Positions 43,932 to 53,039 of a DNA stretch of 64,000 nt are shown piece by piece. Both the position numbers and the translations under genes were made by a program. Source of the stretch: an uncultured Alphaproteobacteria bacterium (lineage in GTDB: Bacteria; Pseudomonadota; Alphaproteobacteria; RF32; CAG-239); contig CALXTU010000002.1 of the NCBI GenBank assembly GCA_944391495.1, forward strand, positions 1-64,000, read 5' to 3'. The notes under the pieces were generated by a model. The model had not been told where the DNA came from and ran no database searches. It saw only the letters and a list, made by a program, of their open reading frames with translations. The stretch's first letter is position 1. The number at the start of each line of letters is the position of its first letter.

Positions 43932-44744
43932 TTATTTTTCCTTCAACATCCATTTGAAGCGTAATTTTTGCAACATCACCAGGATATACGGATAATACCG
44001 CCGCGGGCAAGACAAAATGCCGGCGATTTTTTGTTTAACCAACGTATCGGCCTTTTTCATCTGTCGTTTACGGATTAACGAACAATTGGCGCCATGCAGA
44101 TTATACTGCAGCAATATCTGCGGAATATTGGCAAGCCTTAAACCGGCAGCAAGAACCTGCACCACCAAATCATAATCTTCCGCCGGCGTATAGCGGACGT
44201 CATAACAAATACCGCAATCCGCCAAAAGTTTTCGGCGATACATGGCGGTCGGATGCATAATAACATTGCCTTTTCGGACATCCTGCCATGTCGGAAACAG
44301 CGGGTGACACCACACCCAGCCCAGGTTAACCAACCAGCGCCGCCACCATGGTGTTGTCCGCGGCGCAAAAAGCTCAAACCAGGAACCGACCATGGCAATA
44401 TCAGGGTGCGAATCCAAAAAGGCCGCCTGAATCCGCAAACGGTTCGGCAGGCATATGTCGTCATTATCCAAAACAGCTATATACTCCCCGCGTGCCTGTC
44501 TGAGCAAAAAGTTACGCGAAGCGGAAATGCCTTGGTTATGCTCATGTTGAAACAGGCGAATGCGGTTATCGTCAAATTGTTTGATAATTGCAACGGAATC
44601 ATCTGTCGAAGCGTCATCGACCAAAAGCAGCTCAAAGTCGCTCATATCCTGCCGCAAAACCGCCTTTACGGTTTCGGCAATAAACGGGGCGGCGTTGTAA
44701 ACCGGAACACAGACGGAAATTTTGGGCTTAACGGTTGTGAACAT
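43932..44744 (-). CDS. Family 2 glycosyltransferase
   Basis: The 270-aa protein starts with the GT-A pattern ISVCVPVYNAAPFIAETVKA, then LLLVDDASTDDSVAII (nucleotide-binding Asp-Asp) and YIAVLDNDDICLPNRL, where the DxD-like acidic triple holds the metal. AEDYDLVVQVLAAGLRLANI contains the later ED catalytic-base motif. It adds a sugar to a surface polysaccharide or lipid carrier; donor and acceptor are unknown. It is the first gene of the leftward three-gene unit and divergent from the methyltransferase at 44841. Confidence 0.92.
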   Translation of the reverse strand: MFTTVKPKISVCVPVYNAAPFIAETVKAVLRQDMSDFELLLVDDASTDDSVAIIKQFDDNRIRLFQHEHNQGISASRNFLLRQARGEYIAVLDNDDICLPNRLRIQAAFLDSHPDIAMVGSWFELFAPRTTPWWRRWLVNLGWVWCHPLFPTWQDVRKGNVIMHPTAMYRRKLLADCGICYDVRYTPAEDYDLVVQVLAAGLRLANIPQILLQYNLHGANCSLIRKRQMKKADTLVKQKIAGILSCPRRYYPYILVMLQKLRFKWMLKEK

Positions 44745-44840
44745 ATTTATAAAAACTTTTTACATTTCTGCGACAAGTCATAATATATTTAAAACAGTTT
44801 TGTCTGTCAATTACAAAGTCCCGATATCGAAAGGATGCCC

Positions 44841-45677
44841 ATGCTGTACTACAAGCGTTTTAATCCGGAAAATAAAAACGACAGCCTGACACAGATTTAT
44901 GCTTTTATCCGACCGGACAGCACGGTGTTGGATGTCGGCTGTGCCGGCGGTGCCCTGGCAGGAGCGTTGAAACAAAATAAAAATTGCCTGGTCTACGGTC
45001 TGGAGGGAAATTCGCAAAACGTAAGCCTGGCTTTGAACTCCGGTTTTTTTGCCGAAATCAATCTGCAAGATCTCAACCTGCTTAAAGTGAGCGATTATCC
45101 CGATTATCAGGCTAAATTTGATTATATTGTCTGCGGCGATGTTCTGGAGCATCTGCTGGAGCCGGAAAACGTGCTGACCAAATTGAGAAATTATCTTAAA
45201 CCGGACGGCAGAATGATTATATCCCTGCCCAATGTTGCGCATGCCAGCATTAAAGCCAATTTGCTGCTTGATGATTTTTCATATACGCCTCTCGGCATAC
45301 TGGATAAAACACATTTGCATTTTTATACTTACCGCAGCATCGCCCGGCTGCTGACCGACGTTAAGCTGACTATTGTCAAAGCCTCGGCGGTATCCATGCC
45401 TGTCGACGGATATCAGCCTAACCCGACGACCAAGCTGCCGGCGGCCGTCCGGAAATTTATTTTGAATGATATTCACTCCCATATTATGCAATATGTCGTC
45501 TGTTGCCGGATTGAAACACGGCGCCGCAGCGCATATTTGATAAACCTGCGCATGTTGCGGAATCCAGGCTCCGTAACCGTTGCCGAAAAGAATTTAGTGT
45601 TTGCCTTAAAACGTTTTATCATCACCAAATTTCCCGGTTTATGCCCGCTTTTGGAAAAACTGCGAATCTATCGTTAG
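44841..45677 (+). CDS. Class I SAM-dependent methyltransferase
   Basis: The start at 44841 (MLYYKRFNPENKN) is preferred over 44835 because AAAGG then stands at a usable distance. The SAM loop is VLDVGCAGGALAGALK, and the later YIVCGDVLEHLLEPENVL and MIISLPNVAHAS blocks mark the Methyltransf_11/23 type. It is 278 aa. Basic C-terminal residues may contact the membrane. It lies directly upstream of the polyprenyl-phosphate glycosyltransferase, on the same strand, so it probably acts in surface sugar synthesis. Confidence 0.85.
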   Translation: MLYYKRFNPENKNDSLTQIYAFIRPDSTVLDVGCAGGALAGALKQNKNCLVYGLEGNSQNVSLALNSGFFAEINLQDLNLLKVSDYPDYQAKFDYIVCGDVLEHLLEPENVLTKLRNYLKPDGRMIISLPNVAHASIKANLLLDDFSYTPLGILDKTHLHFYTYRSIARLLTDVKLTIVKASAVSMPVDGYQPNPTTKLPAAVRKFILNDIHSHIMQYVVCCRIETRRRSAYLINLRMLRNPGSVTVAEKNLVFALKRFIITKFPGLCPLLEKLRIYR

Positions 45678-45687
45678 GAGAAACATC

Positions 45688-46640
45688 GTGAAAAAACTTG
45701 TTGTTATTTTACCCTGTTACAACGAAGAAGAAATTCTCCCCCGGACGATACAAAAAATGAAAAAGCTGATGACGTCACTGATAAAAAGTAAAGCGATATC
45801 GGATACCAGCCGAATTTGTTTTGTTGATGACGGCAGCCGTGACGCCACCTGGACAATCATCAGCCAAACCTGCCGCAAAGACAAACTGTTCAGCGCTTTA
45901 AAATTATCCCGCAACTTTGGCCATCAAAGCGCTATTCTGGCCGGTATGTATGATGTGTCGGCAGATATTTATGTGACGATTGACGCTGATTTGCAAGATG
46001 ATCCGGACTGTATTCCGCAAATGCTTGACGCACTTCTCAACCAAGGTTGCGACATTGTTTACGGCGTGCGCAATTCCCGTAAAAGCGACAGTTTTTTAAA
46101 CGCGCCAGTGCCAGTTTATATTATCGCCTGCTAAAGCTTCTGGGGCTTAATATCGTCTATAACCATGCCGATTTCAGAATGATGACCAGGCGAGCGGTCG
46201 AAACGCTCAAACAATTTCCCGAACGCAATTTGTTTTTGCGCGCGATTGTTCCGTTAATCGGTTTCAAATCGGCGCAAGTTTATTACGAGCGTACGCCGCG
46301 AACGGCCGGCGAAACGAAATATCCGCTCAAAAGCATGGTTGCTTTGGCCTGGAACGGCATTTCAAATTTTTCCATCGTACCGCTGCGACTGGTGACGTTT
46401 ATGGGTTTTATGGTTTGTTTTGTCAGCTTATTTTTCATATCCTACGTCATTTACCGCTGGTCGCAACAGGGAACCATCGTCGGCTGGGCCTCGACGGTAA
46501 CCATCATAACTCTGTTCAGCGGTCTGCAGCTTTTATCACTCGGTATTATCGGTGAGTATCTGGCCAAAGTTTTTGTCGAGGTCAAACAACGGCCTTTGTT
46601 TATTGTTGAAGATAAAATCGGTATTGACGGAGATGCTTAA
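45688..46640 (+). pseudogene. Polyprenyl-phosphate glycosyltransferase (GtrB/DPM1-like), split by a -1 frame change
   Basis: The first frame (45688-46134, 148 aa) has the GT2 core: LVVILPCYNEEEILPRTI, ICFVDDGSRDATW and VTIDADLQDDPDCIPQML. It stops at TAA 46132-46134. The rest of the protein continues in the -1 frame from 46101 (RASASLYYRLLKLLGLNIVY), through YYERTPRTAGETKYPL and two membrane spans, to 46640. The junction sits on T-TTA-AAC (46095-46101), in phase with the first frame, so a -1 shift restores the complete enzyme. Either an A was lost or the shift is programmed. The enzyme would load a sugar onto undecaprenyl phosphate. An 11-base gap separates it from the methyltransferase. Confidence 0.85.
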
Positions 46641-47113
46641 TGTCTATTGAGAAAGTCAGAGAATTTTTTAAGCCTTACGGATTGGAAACTTCAATCATGG
46701 AATTTGACGTATCCAGCGCTACGGTTGAACTGGCCGCGGTTGCTCTGGGCTGCGCACCGGAAAGAATCGCCAAGACGCTGTCTTTTGCTCTGGGAGACCG
46801 AGTTATTTTAATCGTTACGGCCGGCGATGTCAAAATAGACAACGCCAAATACAAAGCTCAATTCGGCGCCAAGGCCCGTATGCTTTTGCCGCAGGAAGTC
46901 GCCCTCAAAACAGGACACGCAGCCGGCGGCGTCTGCCCGTTTGCCGTACCGGACGGCGTTGCGGTTTATCTTGACGTTTCATTAAAGCGTTTTGCAACGG
47001 TTTTTCCGGCCTGCGGCAGCAGCAACAGCGCCATAGAAATGTCGCCTGCCGATTTGGAAAAATATGCCCGTCCGGCCGGCTGGATTGACGTTTGTAAAAA
47101 CCAGCAGGTTTAG
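46640..47113 (+). CDS. YbaK/EbsC-type aminoacyl-tRNA deacylase
   Basis: The 157-aa protein belongs to the Cys-tRNA(Pro)/Pro editing family. Typical blocks are AKTLSFALGDRVILIVTAGD, KYKAQFGAKARMLLPQEV and GHAAGGVCPFAVPDGVAVYL, with the lysine in the KTL-like stretch near the active site. Such enzymes remove wrong amino acids from tRNA. Its ATG overlaps the previous stop as TAATG, so it is translationally coupled to the glycosyltransferase. The exact substrate (Cys-tRNA-Pro, Ala-tRNA-Pro or other) cannot be read from sequence. Confidence 0.88.
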   Translation: MSIEKVREFFKPYGLETSIMEFDVSSATVELAAVALGCAPERIAKTLSFALGDRVILIVTAGDVKIDNAKYKAQFGAKARMLLPQEVALKTGHAAGGVCPFAVPDGVAVYLDVSLKRFATVFPACGSSNSAIEMSPADLEKYARPAGWIDVCKNQQV

Positions 47114-48426
47114 TTATCGGACAGGCGAACAATCGCCTCTTCTATCCGGCGGGCACGGATTTGCGGTATTTTGATTTTCAAACGCCCGTATTGCAGTTTG
47201 ACGTTCTTTTTATTCTGCGGAATATTGTCCATTAAGGCAAATAAAAGACCGGCAAACGTCGTGCAGTCATTGGGCGGAAATTTTACTTTCAAAGCTGCGG
47301 AAACTTCTTTTAATGATGCCGAACCTTTAATCAGCCAGGTATGGTCGTCAATTTTTTCGACCATCGGATCTTCCGGCGGCAACACCGTGTCGTTTCCGAG
47401 TTCGCCGACAAGTTCTTCCAACAGATCTTTCATGGTAACAATACCGGTAATACTGCCGTATTCGTCGACGACCACGGCAAAATGATTCCGGCTTTTCTGC
47501 ATATTGATGAACAATTCGTCGATATGCAGCGTGTCAATGGTTATCTGCGCCGGCTTTACCGCTTTTTTGATAATTTCCGCCTCACTTAATTTTTTATATT
47601 TCAGATAATCTTTAATCGTGATGACACCGACGACATTGTCCTTGTTTTGGCGATAGACCGGATAAACCGAATAGCGGGTTTTAACCATTATTTTTTCCCA
47701 CTTTTCTTTGGGATCATCAGCGTTTAAGAATGCCACATCCAGGCGGTAGGTCATAACATCGCGGACGCGTTTGTCGTCAAACTCAAAAACATTGTTGAGC
47801 ATCTTTTTTTCAATATCATCAATACCGCCGCCTTCGCTGCAGGCATCAATCATTATACGCACCTCCTCTTCGGTAACCTTACGATTTTCAACATTCGGAT
47901 TGATACCGATAAGCCGCAGGACGGCATTGGTCGAAACCGTCAAAAAACAAATCAGGGGCGTTGAAACGGCGGCAATTGCATATAAAAACCAGGATACAGC
48001 CAAAGAAATTTTTTCGGGGTTTTTCATGGCAATGCGTTTGGGGACGATTTCGCCGAGAATCAGCGTGAAGTATGACAGAATAACGGTAATGCCGATAACC
48101 GCCAGGACATCAAGCTTGGAACGGGCAACAGGCACGCCGCAGGCCAGCAGCCAGTCGACGACCTTGTCGGAGAAATTGTCTGCCGCAAACGCACTGCCCA
48201 GAAAACCGGCTAAAGTAACCCCGACCTGGATGGTGGCCAAAAATTTGGCCGGCTGAATTGTCAGGGACAGCAACCGCTTGGCCCGGCGATCCCCCTGATC
48301 GGCCATTTTTCTGAGTTTGTTGTTGTTTACGGAAATGACGGCAATTTCGGCGCCGGCAAAAACGGCATTAAAAAAAATCAATAAAAGCTGAAACAATAAC
48401 AGTTCAACCGTGGTATATTCTGACAT
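47110..48426 (-). CDS. CNNM/CorC-type transporter (hemolysin family, CBS domain protein)
   Basis: The 438-aa protein has a DUF21 membrane domain with about three or four spans (~1-190, start LLLFQLLLIFFNAVFAGAEI), a pair of CBS domains (~210-330, VRDVMTYRLDVAFLN and HFAVVVDEYGSITGIVTMKD) and a C-terminal CorC/HlyC transporter-associated domain (~345-430). Members are linked to magnesium or cobalt export and to bacterial resistance to metals. The old name hemolysin is misleading. It converges on the YbaK gene with a 4-bp overlap. Confidence 0.92.
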   Translation of the reverse strand: MSEYTTVELLLFQLLLIFFNAVFAGAEIAVISVNNNKLRKMADQGDRRAKRLLSLTIQPAKFLATIQVGVTLAGFLGSAFAADNFSDKVVDWLLACGVPVARSKLDVLAVIGITVILSYFTLILGEIVPKRIAMKNPEKISLAVSWFLYAIAAVSTPLICFLTVSTNAVLRLIGINPNVENRKVTEEEVRIMIDACSEGGGIDDIEKKMLNNVFEFDDKRVRDVMTYRLDVAFLNADDPKEKWEKIMVKTRYSVYPVYRQNKDNVVGVITIKDYLKYKKLSEAEIIKKAVKPAQITIDTLHIDELFINMQKSRNHFAVVVDEYGSITGIVTMKDLLEELVGELGNDTVLPPEDPMVEKIDDHTWLIKGSASLKEVSAALKVKFPPNDCTTFAGLLFALMDNIPQNKKNVKLQYGRLKIKIPQIRARRIEEAIVRLSDN

Positions 48427-48566
48427 AAGCCCTCTTATAAAAATTATTTCCTGATTTGTCAGTGTAAAATGAAATGGTTAGAACATTATTAATAAACGGA
48501 TTTTTTCCTTTACTGTCAAGGGCTTTGCTCGAAAAAAACAAAATTTTATCATTTTTTTTGAAAATT

Positions 48567-48595
48567 TTGCTTGAGTTATGAAAAAATTATGCTAT
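48567..48595 (+). promoter_or_regulatory. Promoter of tRNA-Pro
   Basis: TTGCTT (48567-48572), 17-base spacer, TGCTAT (48590-48595), 23 bases before the tRNA. Confidence 0.55.
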
Positions 48596-48618
48596 TACTA
48601 TCAACCGTTACAGGTCAG

Positions 48619-48695
48619 CGGATTGTAGTTCAGCCTGGTAGAACGCTTCGTTCGGGACGAAGAGGTCGCTGGTTCAAGTCCAGTCAATCCGACCA
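48619..48695 (+). tRNA. tRNA-Pro (anticodon CGG)
   Basis: Acceptor arms CGGATTG and CAATCCG pair, the anticodon loop is TTCGGGA with anticodon CGG inside the stem CTTCG/CGAAG, the T loop is TTCAAGT, and CCA is encoded. 77 bases. Confidence 0.95.
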
Positions 48696-48704
48696 TCTAA
48701 AATA

Positions 48705-48733
48705 AAAGCTGCCTTCCATGGCAGTTTTTTTTT
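48705..48733 (+). terminator. Terminator of tRNA-Pro
   Basis: CTGCC pairs with GGCAG (48709-48713 with 48720-48724), extended by A-T pairs, and is followed by nine T. Confidence 0.85.
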
Positions 48734-48738
48734 ACACC

Positions 48739-48755
48739 CTTGAACCAGCGACCTC
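48739..48755 (-). repeat. Inverted 17-base copy of the tRNA-Pro T-arm
   Basis: CTTGAACCAGCGACCTC is the exact reverse complement of 48662-48678 in tRNA-Pro (variable loop, T stem and part of the T loop). It lies directly after the terminator. A similar inverted T-arm copy follows tRNA-Lys. Confidence 0.85.
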
Positions 48756-48824
48756 GAAAGAGGCTCAAGGACAAAAACAACCGATGCTATGATGCCTGTA
48801 TTAACATGATGGGAGATAATATCC

Positions 48825-49022
48825 ATGGACGAACAAAGACTGATTGACATCGAAACGGCTCTGGCCAACCAGGAACGCACGCTTGATGAGTTAAGCCGGA
48901 TTGTTTACGAACAGGGAAAAGAAATCGACCGGTTGGTTAAACTCAACAAATATCTGCGGGATATGATCGACAAAGATGTGGTCAAGCCCGAAACCGAAGA
49001 AACTCCGCCGCCGCATTATTAA
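48825..49022 (+). CDS. slyX: SlyX family protein
   Basis: The 65-aa protein is a coiled coil from ~4 to ~50 (RLIDIETALANQERTLDELS) with a Pro-rich end and the terminal PPPHY seen in many SlyX proteins. Function is unknown. GGGAGATAATATCC precedes the ATG. It lies 26 bp before the small membrane protein gene on the same strand. Confidence 0.88.
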   Translation: MDEQRLIDIETALANQERTLDELSRIVYEQGKEIDRLVKLNKYLRDMIDKDVVKPETEETPPPHY

Positions 49023-49047
49023 GGTGTTGAAACACAAAGAAAGTTTC

Positions 49048-49515
49048 ATGATGAAAAATTTTATACCGCAGGCATTGATATTGGCCGGTTTTTATTTTGT
49101 TGTTTATTTTCTGGGTTCGCATACAAAACAATTTTATTTGCTGCGGCTTGATGATATTGTCTTTATTTGTTTTATGATTCTGCTTGTCTTTCTGTATCTT
49201 AAAGGGAATTTCGGCTGGTTGCAGCGTTTTCAAACCAAACACCGCATTATCTCTGATTATTTGCAGGCCCTCGGTGCGGCTAAATATTTCGGACTCGTTA
49301 TTTTCGGGCTTTGCGGAATCGCGCATGAATATGAGATTTTGACCGGTCAATTCGCCAGCCGCGGACATCCTACGCCCAGTATGCGGTTTGCCTATTATAT
49401 GAACTATGTTTATGTTATCATTTTAATAACCGGGCTTTGGCGGGCAACACACAAAAATTTTATCGCCAAGTATTTTCGGCTGTTCAAAAATTCAAAAACA
49501 CCACCGCATCATTAA
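49048..49515 (+). CDS. Small integral membrane protein, about four spans
   Basis: The start at 49048 (MMKNFIPQALIL) is chosen because a longer frame would overlap slyX and carry charged non-membrane sequence. The 155-aa product has hydrophobic segments near residues 6-25, 34-52, 80-95 and 118-136, separated by short basic loops. No family is recognised. The C terminus is basic and ends in KTPPHH. It lies just after slyX and just before the flavin reductase gene, all on the same strand. Confidence 0.65.
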   Translation: MMKNFIPQALILAGFYFVVYFLGSHTKQFYLLRLDDIVFICFMILLVFLYLKGNFGWLQRFQTKHRIISDYLQALGAAKYFGLVIFGLCGIAHEYEILTGQFASRGHPTPSMRFAYYMNYVYVIILITGLWRATHKNFIAKYFRLFKNSKTPPHH

Positions 49516-49573
49516 CGCTTGCATAAGCAATTTATGATGTTATATTATAAATATTCGTCAGGAGATATACCGA

Positions 49574-50089
49574 ATGATTGATTGGAACGCTCTTTATAAG
49601 GTATCGCTCGGACTTTATGTCCTGGGCGCCAAGGACGGCGAACGCCCGGTCGGCAGTATTGTCGACGCGGTGATGATCGCCGCCAACAAGCCCTGTGCGC
49701 TGGCGGTTTCGTGCAATAATGCCAGTTATACCAAAGCCTGCATTGAGAAAACCAAAGAATTGTCGCTCTCGGTGTTGCCAAAAGATATTGATCCGTTTGT
49801 CGTGGCCAACTTTGGCTTTCAGTCCAGCAAAAATGTCAACAAATGGGATATGGTTACGGCCGGTGAGCTTAACGGACTGCCGGTTTTGCCGCAAGCACTG
49901 GCACATATTACGGCAAAAGTCGTATCGCAGTATGCCTTTGAAAGCAATACCGTATTTATTGCCGAAATTACGGCGGCGGAAAATATCCGCGATGCCGAAA
50001 ACCTGCTGTATGAAGATTACCGCAGCAAGTTCAAAGACGAAGTAATTAAAAGTTTTCAACAACATATGAAGGAGAAAGCCAATGGCTAA
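49574..50089 (+). CDS. Flavin reductase/flavoredoxin domain protein
   Basis: The 171-aa protein matches the FMN-binding split-barrel family, with early [20 protein letters not shown] and the [20 protein letters not shown] block that carries cofactor-contact residues. It binds FMN and passes electrons from NAD(P)H or a partner. The last 8 bp overlap the rubredoxin start as ATGGCTAA. Together the two genes supply the parts of a high-molecular-weight rubredoxin (flavin reductase plus rubredoxin), which reduces oxygen-scavenging flavodiiron proteins in anaerobes. Confidence 0.85.
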   Translation: MIDWNALYKVSLGLYVLGAKDGERPVGSIVDAVMIAANKPCALAVSCNNASYTKACIEKTKELSLSVLPKDIDPFVVANFGFQSSKNVNKWDMVTAGELNGLPVLPQALAHITAKVVSQYAFESNTVFIAEITAAENIRDAENLLYEDYRSKFKDEVIKSFQQHMKEKANG

Positions 50090-50216
50090 AAAATGGGTAT
50101 GCACCGTTTGCAACTATGTTTATGATGAAGAAACGCCGTTTGAGGAACTTCCCGACGACTGGACATGTCCGGTCTGCGGTGTTGATAAATCATTCTTTGA
50201 GGAAAGAGAAGTTTAG
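50082..50216 (+). CDS. Short rubredoxin, 44 aa
   Basis: ATG 50082 overlaps the end of the flavin reductase gene and the frame ends at TAG 50214-50216. The two iron-binding pairs are [13 protein letters not shown] and [14 protein letters not shown]. The loop between them is shorter than in classical 52-54-aa rubredoxins, as in the C-terminal rubredoxin domain of fused proteins. GGAGAAAGCC precedes the start. It carries one electron through Fe(Cys)4. Confidence 0.92.
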   Translation: MAKKWVCTVCNYVYDEETPFEELPDDWTCPVCGVDKSFFEEREV

Positions 50217-50218
50217 TA

Positions 50219-50250
50219 AAAAGGCCGGAAAATTATTCCGGCTTTTTCTT
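50219..50250. terminator. Terminator between rubredoxin and mutS
   Basis: GCCGGAA (50224-50230) pairs with TTCCGGC (50236-50242), then five T on the plus strand. It overlaps the mutS stop at 50249, so it ends rubredoxin transcription and may serve mutS as well. Confidence 0.85.
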
Positions 50251-52939
50251 ATAACATTTTTTTCAATTCATATAATTTTTCTAAAGCTTCACGCGGACTG
50301 AGGTCATCCGGATTGAGATGTTCCAGTTCCGTCAGGGCGGCCGGTTTTTCTTCCGTTTTCGGTTTTTCAAAGACGGCGGCAAACAACGGCAGCTCTTCGG
50401 CAATGTCTTTCGGTGAAAGCCCTTTTCCCTGATGCTCAAGATTATGCAAAACCTGATCGGCACGGCGGATAACCGATTTCGGCATACCGGCCAGTTTGGC
50501 GACATGAATGCCGTAGCTGCGGTCGGCAGCGCCGTCCGTTACCTCATGCAAAAAGACAACTTCGTCGTTAAATTCTTTGATTTTCATACAGTGCAGGCTC
50601 AAACGCGCCAATTTGCCGCTTAAGGACGTCAGCTCATGATAATGCGTGGCAAACAGCGTCCGGCAACGATTGATTTCATGCAGATATTCGACCACCGCCC
50701 AGGCAATGGACAGGCCGTCAAAAGTTGCGGTACCGCGGCCGATTTCATCTAAAATGACAAAAGAGCGCTCGTCGGCCTGATTTAAAATGCCGGCAGTTTC
50801 CACCATCTCAACCATAAAAGTGGAACGTCCGCGTGCCAAGTCGTCCGACGCACCGACACGGGAAAATATTTTATCGACAATTCCTATTCTGGCACTTGAG
50901 CAGGGAACAAATGAGCCCATCTGCGCCATGATGGCAATAATGGCATTTTGACGCAGATAAGTTGATTTACCGGCCATATTCGGACCGGTCAAAAGCCACA
51001 AATTTCCCTGCGCGCCGCCCATGCAGCAATCATTACCGACAAACGGGCCGGCGTTCTCACGGCGCAAGAACTGCTCTACCACCGGGTGACGCCCTTCTTT
51101 GATCTCAAAAGCATATGAATCGTCAACCACCGGCCGGCAATAATTATATTCAACGGCTAAATCCGCCAAACCGGCGGCAACGTCTATTTCGGCAAAAGCG
51201 TTTGACGCCTTGACGATATCGTCAGAGGCCGCCCGGACGGAGTTGACCAGCTCGTCATACAACATCAGCTCCGTGGCCAAAGCCTTTTCGGCGGCGCCGC
51301 GGATTTTATCCTCCAACTCGGTCAGTTCAACCGTGGTAAACCGCGTGGCGTTCAACACGGACTGCCGAAAAATGAAGTTTTTGTCTTCCATTATCTGAGC
51401 GGCGTTTTTAGTCGGAACCTCAATAAAATAGCCGATAACATTGTTATATTTAACTTTGAGATGCGCAATGCCGGTCGCGTCGATGTATTTTCCCTGCAGT
51501 TCGACAATCAGTTTATGGCTGTTGTCTTTTAAGGTACGGAGTTCATCAAGCACCGGCGAATAACCGCTGCGGATAAAACCGCCGTCGCGGCTTAAAAGCG
51601 GCAGGTCTTCTTCCTGCAGCGCATCGGACAACTTGGCAACCAGCGCCGAATGCTCGCCCAGATCCGCCGCCGTTTTCTGCAAAGCCTCCGGCATGGCGGC
51701 CAGCATATCTGTTTTATCTGCCGCTTTAAAATGCAGCAAATTGCGTAATCTGGGAATAATGCCGAGGGTGTTTCTGATATTCAACAAATCTCTGGGACCG
51801 CCGCGGCCGACGCACAAACGCGAAACGGCTCTGCCGATATCGGCGGTATCTTTCAAAAGCTGCCGGATATCGGCACATAATTCGCGGCGTTTGACAAAAA
51901 ACTCGACCATATCCAGACGACGGTTAATCGCAGCAATATCTTTCAGCGGACCGGCGACCCGCGAGGCCAGCAAACGGCCGCCGGGGCCGGTAACGGTGCG
52001 GTCAATGACTTTCAGCAAGGTTCCGGATTTATCGCCGGAAAGAGATTCCGTCAGCTCCAGAGAACGTCTGGTAGCGCCGTCTATTTCGACAATTTTACCG
52101 TCGTCAAGCCGCTGCGGATACAGCAATAACGGTATTTTGCCTTTTTGCGAGGTTTCAACATAATCAACCAATACACCGGCAGCACTGATTTCGGCCCGCG
52201 AGAAATCGCCAAAAGCGGCCAGGGTTTTGACTTTATATATGTTTTGCAGGCGGTCGCGGGCGGCTGTGCTGTCAAAACGCTCGTCCGGCCAGACGGTCAG
52301 CTGCTCTTTATAATTTTTAAGCACGGTAAAAATATTCGGATTATGCGCATAAGAATCGGCAATAATCATCTCGGCCGGCTGCAACCGGGACAAGGCTCCG
52401 GACAAAATGTTTTCTTCTCCCTGTGCGTCGAGAACAAATACCTGAGTAAAAAATTCGCCAGTGGAAATATCAACCCAGGCCAGCCCGAGGTTATCCGAAA
52501 TTTTGGACACCGCCAGCAAAAAGTTGTTGCGTTTGGCGTCAAGCAGCGGTTCTTCGGTCAAGGTTCCGGCGGTCACCAGGCGGATGACCTCGCGCTTAAC
52601 TACCGACTTGCCGCCGCGTTTTTTGGCCTCTTTAGGATCTTCGGTCTGTTCGCAGACGGCAACTTTATAGCCCTGTCGTATCAGCTTGGCAAGATAGCTT
52701 TCATAAGCATGAAACGGCACGCCGCACATCGGAATGTTTTCACCCTCGATTTTGCCGCGTTTGGTCAGGGCAATATCCAGCGCTTTGGACGCTTTGAGCG
52801 CGTCATCCAAAAACAGCTCGTAAAAATCGCCCATTCGGTAAAACAGCAGATAGTCCGGATATTCCCGCTTAATCTTAATATACTGGGCCATCATCGGCGT
52901 CAGCGCCGCCAGTTTGTCAAAATCAAAGTCCGTTTTCAT
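50249..52939 (-). CDS. mutS: DNA mismatch repair protein MutS
   Basis: The 896-aa protein recognises mismatches and starts repair. The mismatch-binding Phe-x-Glu lies in [12 protein letters not shown] (~residues 35-46), the Walker A in [14 protein letters not shown], and the Walker B in [17 protein letters not shown]. Domains I-V are in the usual order and the length is close to the 853 aa of E. coli. The C terminus has a short tail that may form the tetramer interface. It is divergent from the sensor kinase gene. Confidence 0.97.
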   Translation of the reverse strand: MKTDFDFDKLAALTPMMAQYIKIKREYPDYLLFYRMGDFYELFLDDALKASKALDIALTKRGKIEGENIPMCGVPFHAYESYLAKLIRQGYKVAVCEQTEDPKEAKKRGGKSVVKREVIRLVTAGTLTEEPLLDAKRNNFLLAVSKISDNLGLAWVDISTGEFFTQVFVLDAQGEENILSGALSRLQPAEMIIADSYAHNPNIFTVLKNYKEQLTVWPDERFDSTAARDRLQNIYKVKTLAAFGDFSRAEISAAGVLVDYVETSQKGKIPLLLYPQRLDDGKIVEIDGATRRSLELTESLSGDKSGTLLKVIDRTVTGPGGRLLASRVAGPLKDIAAINRRLDMVEFFVKRRELCADIRQLLKDTADIGRAVSRLCVGRGGPRDLLNIRNTLGIIPRLRNLLHFKAADKTDMLAAMPEALQKTAADLGEHSALVAKLSDALQEEDLPLLSRDGGFIRSGYSPVLDELRTLKDNSHKLIVELQGKYIDATGIAHLKVKYNNVIGYFIEVPTKNAAQIMEDKNFIFRQSVLNATRFTTVELTELEDKIRGAAEKALATELMLYDELVNSVRAASDDIVKASNAFAEIDVAAGLADLAVEYNYCRPVVDDSYAFEIKEGRHPVVEQFLRRENAGPFVGNDCCMGGAQGNLWLLTGPNMAGKSTYLRQNAIIAIMAQMGSFVPCSSARIGIVDKIFSRVGASDDLARGRSTFMVEMVETAGILNQADERSFVILDEIGRGTATFDGLSIAWAVVEYLHEINRCRTLFATHYHELTSLSGKLARLSLHCMKIKEFNDEVVFLHEVTDGAADRSYGIHVAKLAGMPKSVIRRADQVLHNLEHQGKGLSPKDIAEELPLFAAVFEKPKTEEKPAALTELEHLNPDDLSPREALEKLYELKKML

Positions 52940-53039
52940 ATTGTCGCCAGCTAAAAATTTAGTATTTTTAAACTTGTTGCATTATATTATAGTTAAAAAG
53001 TTTGGTCTAGAATATTTTTTAGATAGTGGAAATAATCTG

